The position numbers and the translations under genes were made by a program. A DNA stretch of 14,373 nt from Lachnoclostridium sp. UBA1308 (GTDB lineage Bacteria > Bacillota > Clostridia > Lachnospirales > Lachnospiraceae). Shown here piece by piece: positions 14,262 through 14,373 of the stretch (its first letter is position 1; every line of letters starts with the position of its first letter). The notes under the pieces were generated by a model, which saw only the letters and a list, made by a program, of their open reading frames with translations, was not told where the DNA came from and did no database searches. The DNA lies in NCBI GenBank assembly GCA_002307215.1, contig DBTU01000004.1, positions 1-14,373 of the forward strand, read 5' to 3'.

Positions 14262-14373
14262 TTACAGTTCAGCCTTCAAAGAGATATATCCGGACTGGGA
14301 AAAAATGATTTCCATATAGGAGTATTTGCATTCGTCGGTACTTTGGCTCTGTCCTATAGAGCCTTATGTACCG
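14262..14373 (+). repeat. Dispersed palindromic element, copy 4 (long form, cut by window edge)
   Basis: It starts TTACAGTTCAGCCTTCAAAG, continues with the family core, and at the same point as copy 3 switches into CCATATAGGAGTATTTGCA. After that its interior differs. CGGTAC (14335-14340) pairs with GTACCG (14368-14373), and inside it GGCTCT (14345-14350) pairs with AGAGCC (14358-14363), giving a nested hairpin. The right half lies beyond the window. Confidence 0.85.

Noticed and set aside
2041..14373. CRISPR array
   Set aside because: The repeats are kilobases apart, in both orientations and individually palindromic, with no regular spacers and no cas genes.

Overview
The window looks like chromosomal DNA from a Gram-positive anaerobe of the class Clostridia, most likely a member of the Lachnospiraceae. 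This is an inference from the AT-rich composition, strong AGGAGG-type ribosome binding sites, a BirA with an N-terminal helix-turn-helix next to bioY, full-length KdpD/KdpE, and a TIGR03960 radical SAM / DUF2344 / RNase G gene cluster. No phage, plasmid, CRISPR, rRNA or tRNA signal was seen.

Layout. Positions 1-117 hold the C-terminal tail of a plus-strand gene that enters from the left. A strong bidirectional terminator (184-235) separates it from the minus-strand pair birA-bioY (309-1937), for biotin sensing, protein biotinylation and biotin uptake. A well-formed BirA operator overlaps the birA promoter. Next on the minus strand are a zinc-ribbon membrane protein of unknown role (2132-3097) and tyrS (3318-4547). 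From about 4.86 kb all genes are on the plus strand: kdpD and kdpE (two-component K+/turgor system, without kdpFABC here), an uncharacterised single-pass membrane protein carrying a (Glu-Thr-Ala)n repeat (8618-9208), and then the tightly packed group TIGR03960 B12-binding-type radical SAM protein, DUF2344 radical SAM-linked protein and RNase E/G (9567-13583). Last comes a YbaK/EbsC-type Cys-tRNA(Pro) deacylase (13717-14187).

The least ordinary content is between the genes. Four copies of a dispersed palindromic element with TTACAGTTCAGCCT-type terminal inverted repeats lie at 2041-2121, 4663-4750 (inverted), 9216-9376 and 14262-end. Two copies are short (about 80-90 bp). The other two carry, at the same internal point, a second module that begins CCATATAGGAGTATTTGCA. 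In the 9.2-kb copy this module is itself a palindrome with 15-bp arms. In the right-edge copy it contains a third, nested hairpin. This is a 'palindrome within a palindrome' family that I do not recognise as a named element. A second, unrelated shared sequence links 57-84 (inside the left-edge gene tail) with 8406-8433 on the opposite strand.

The genes are mostly housekeeping and I see no defence or biosynthetic gene cluster. The best candidates for something undescribed are the nested palindromic repeats and the conserved but functionally unassigned radical SAM / DUF2344 / RNase G group.
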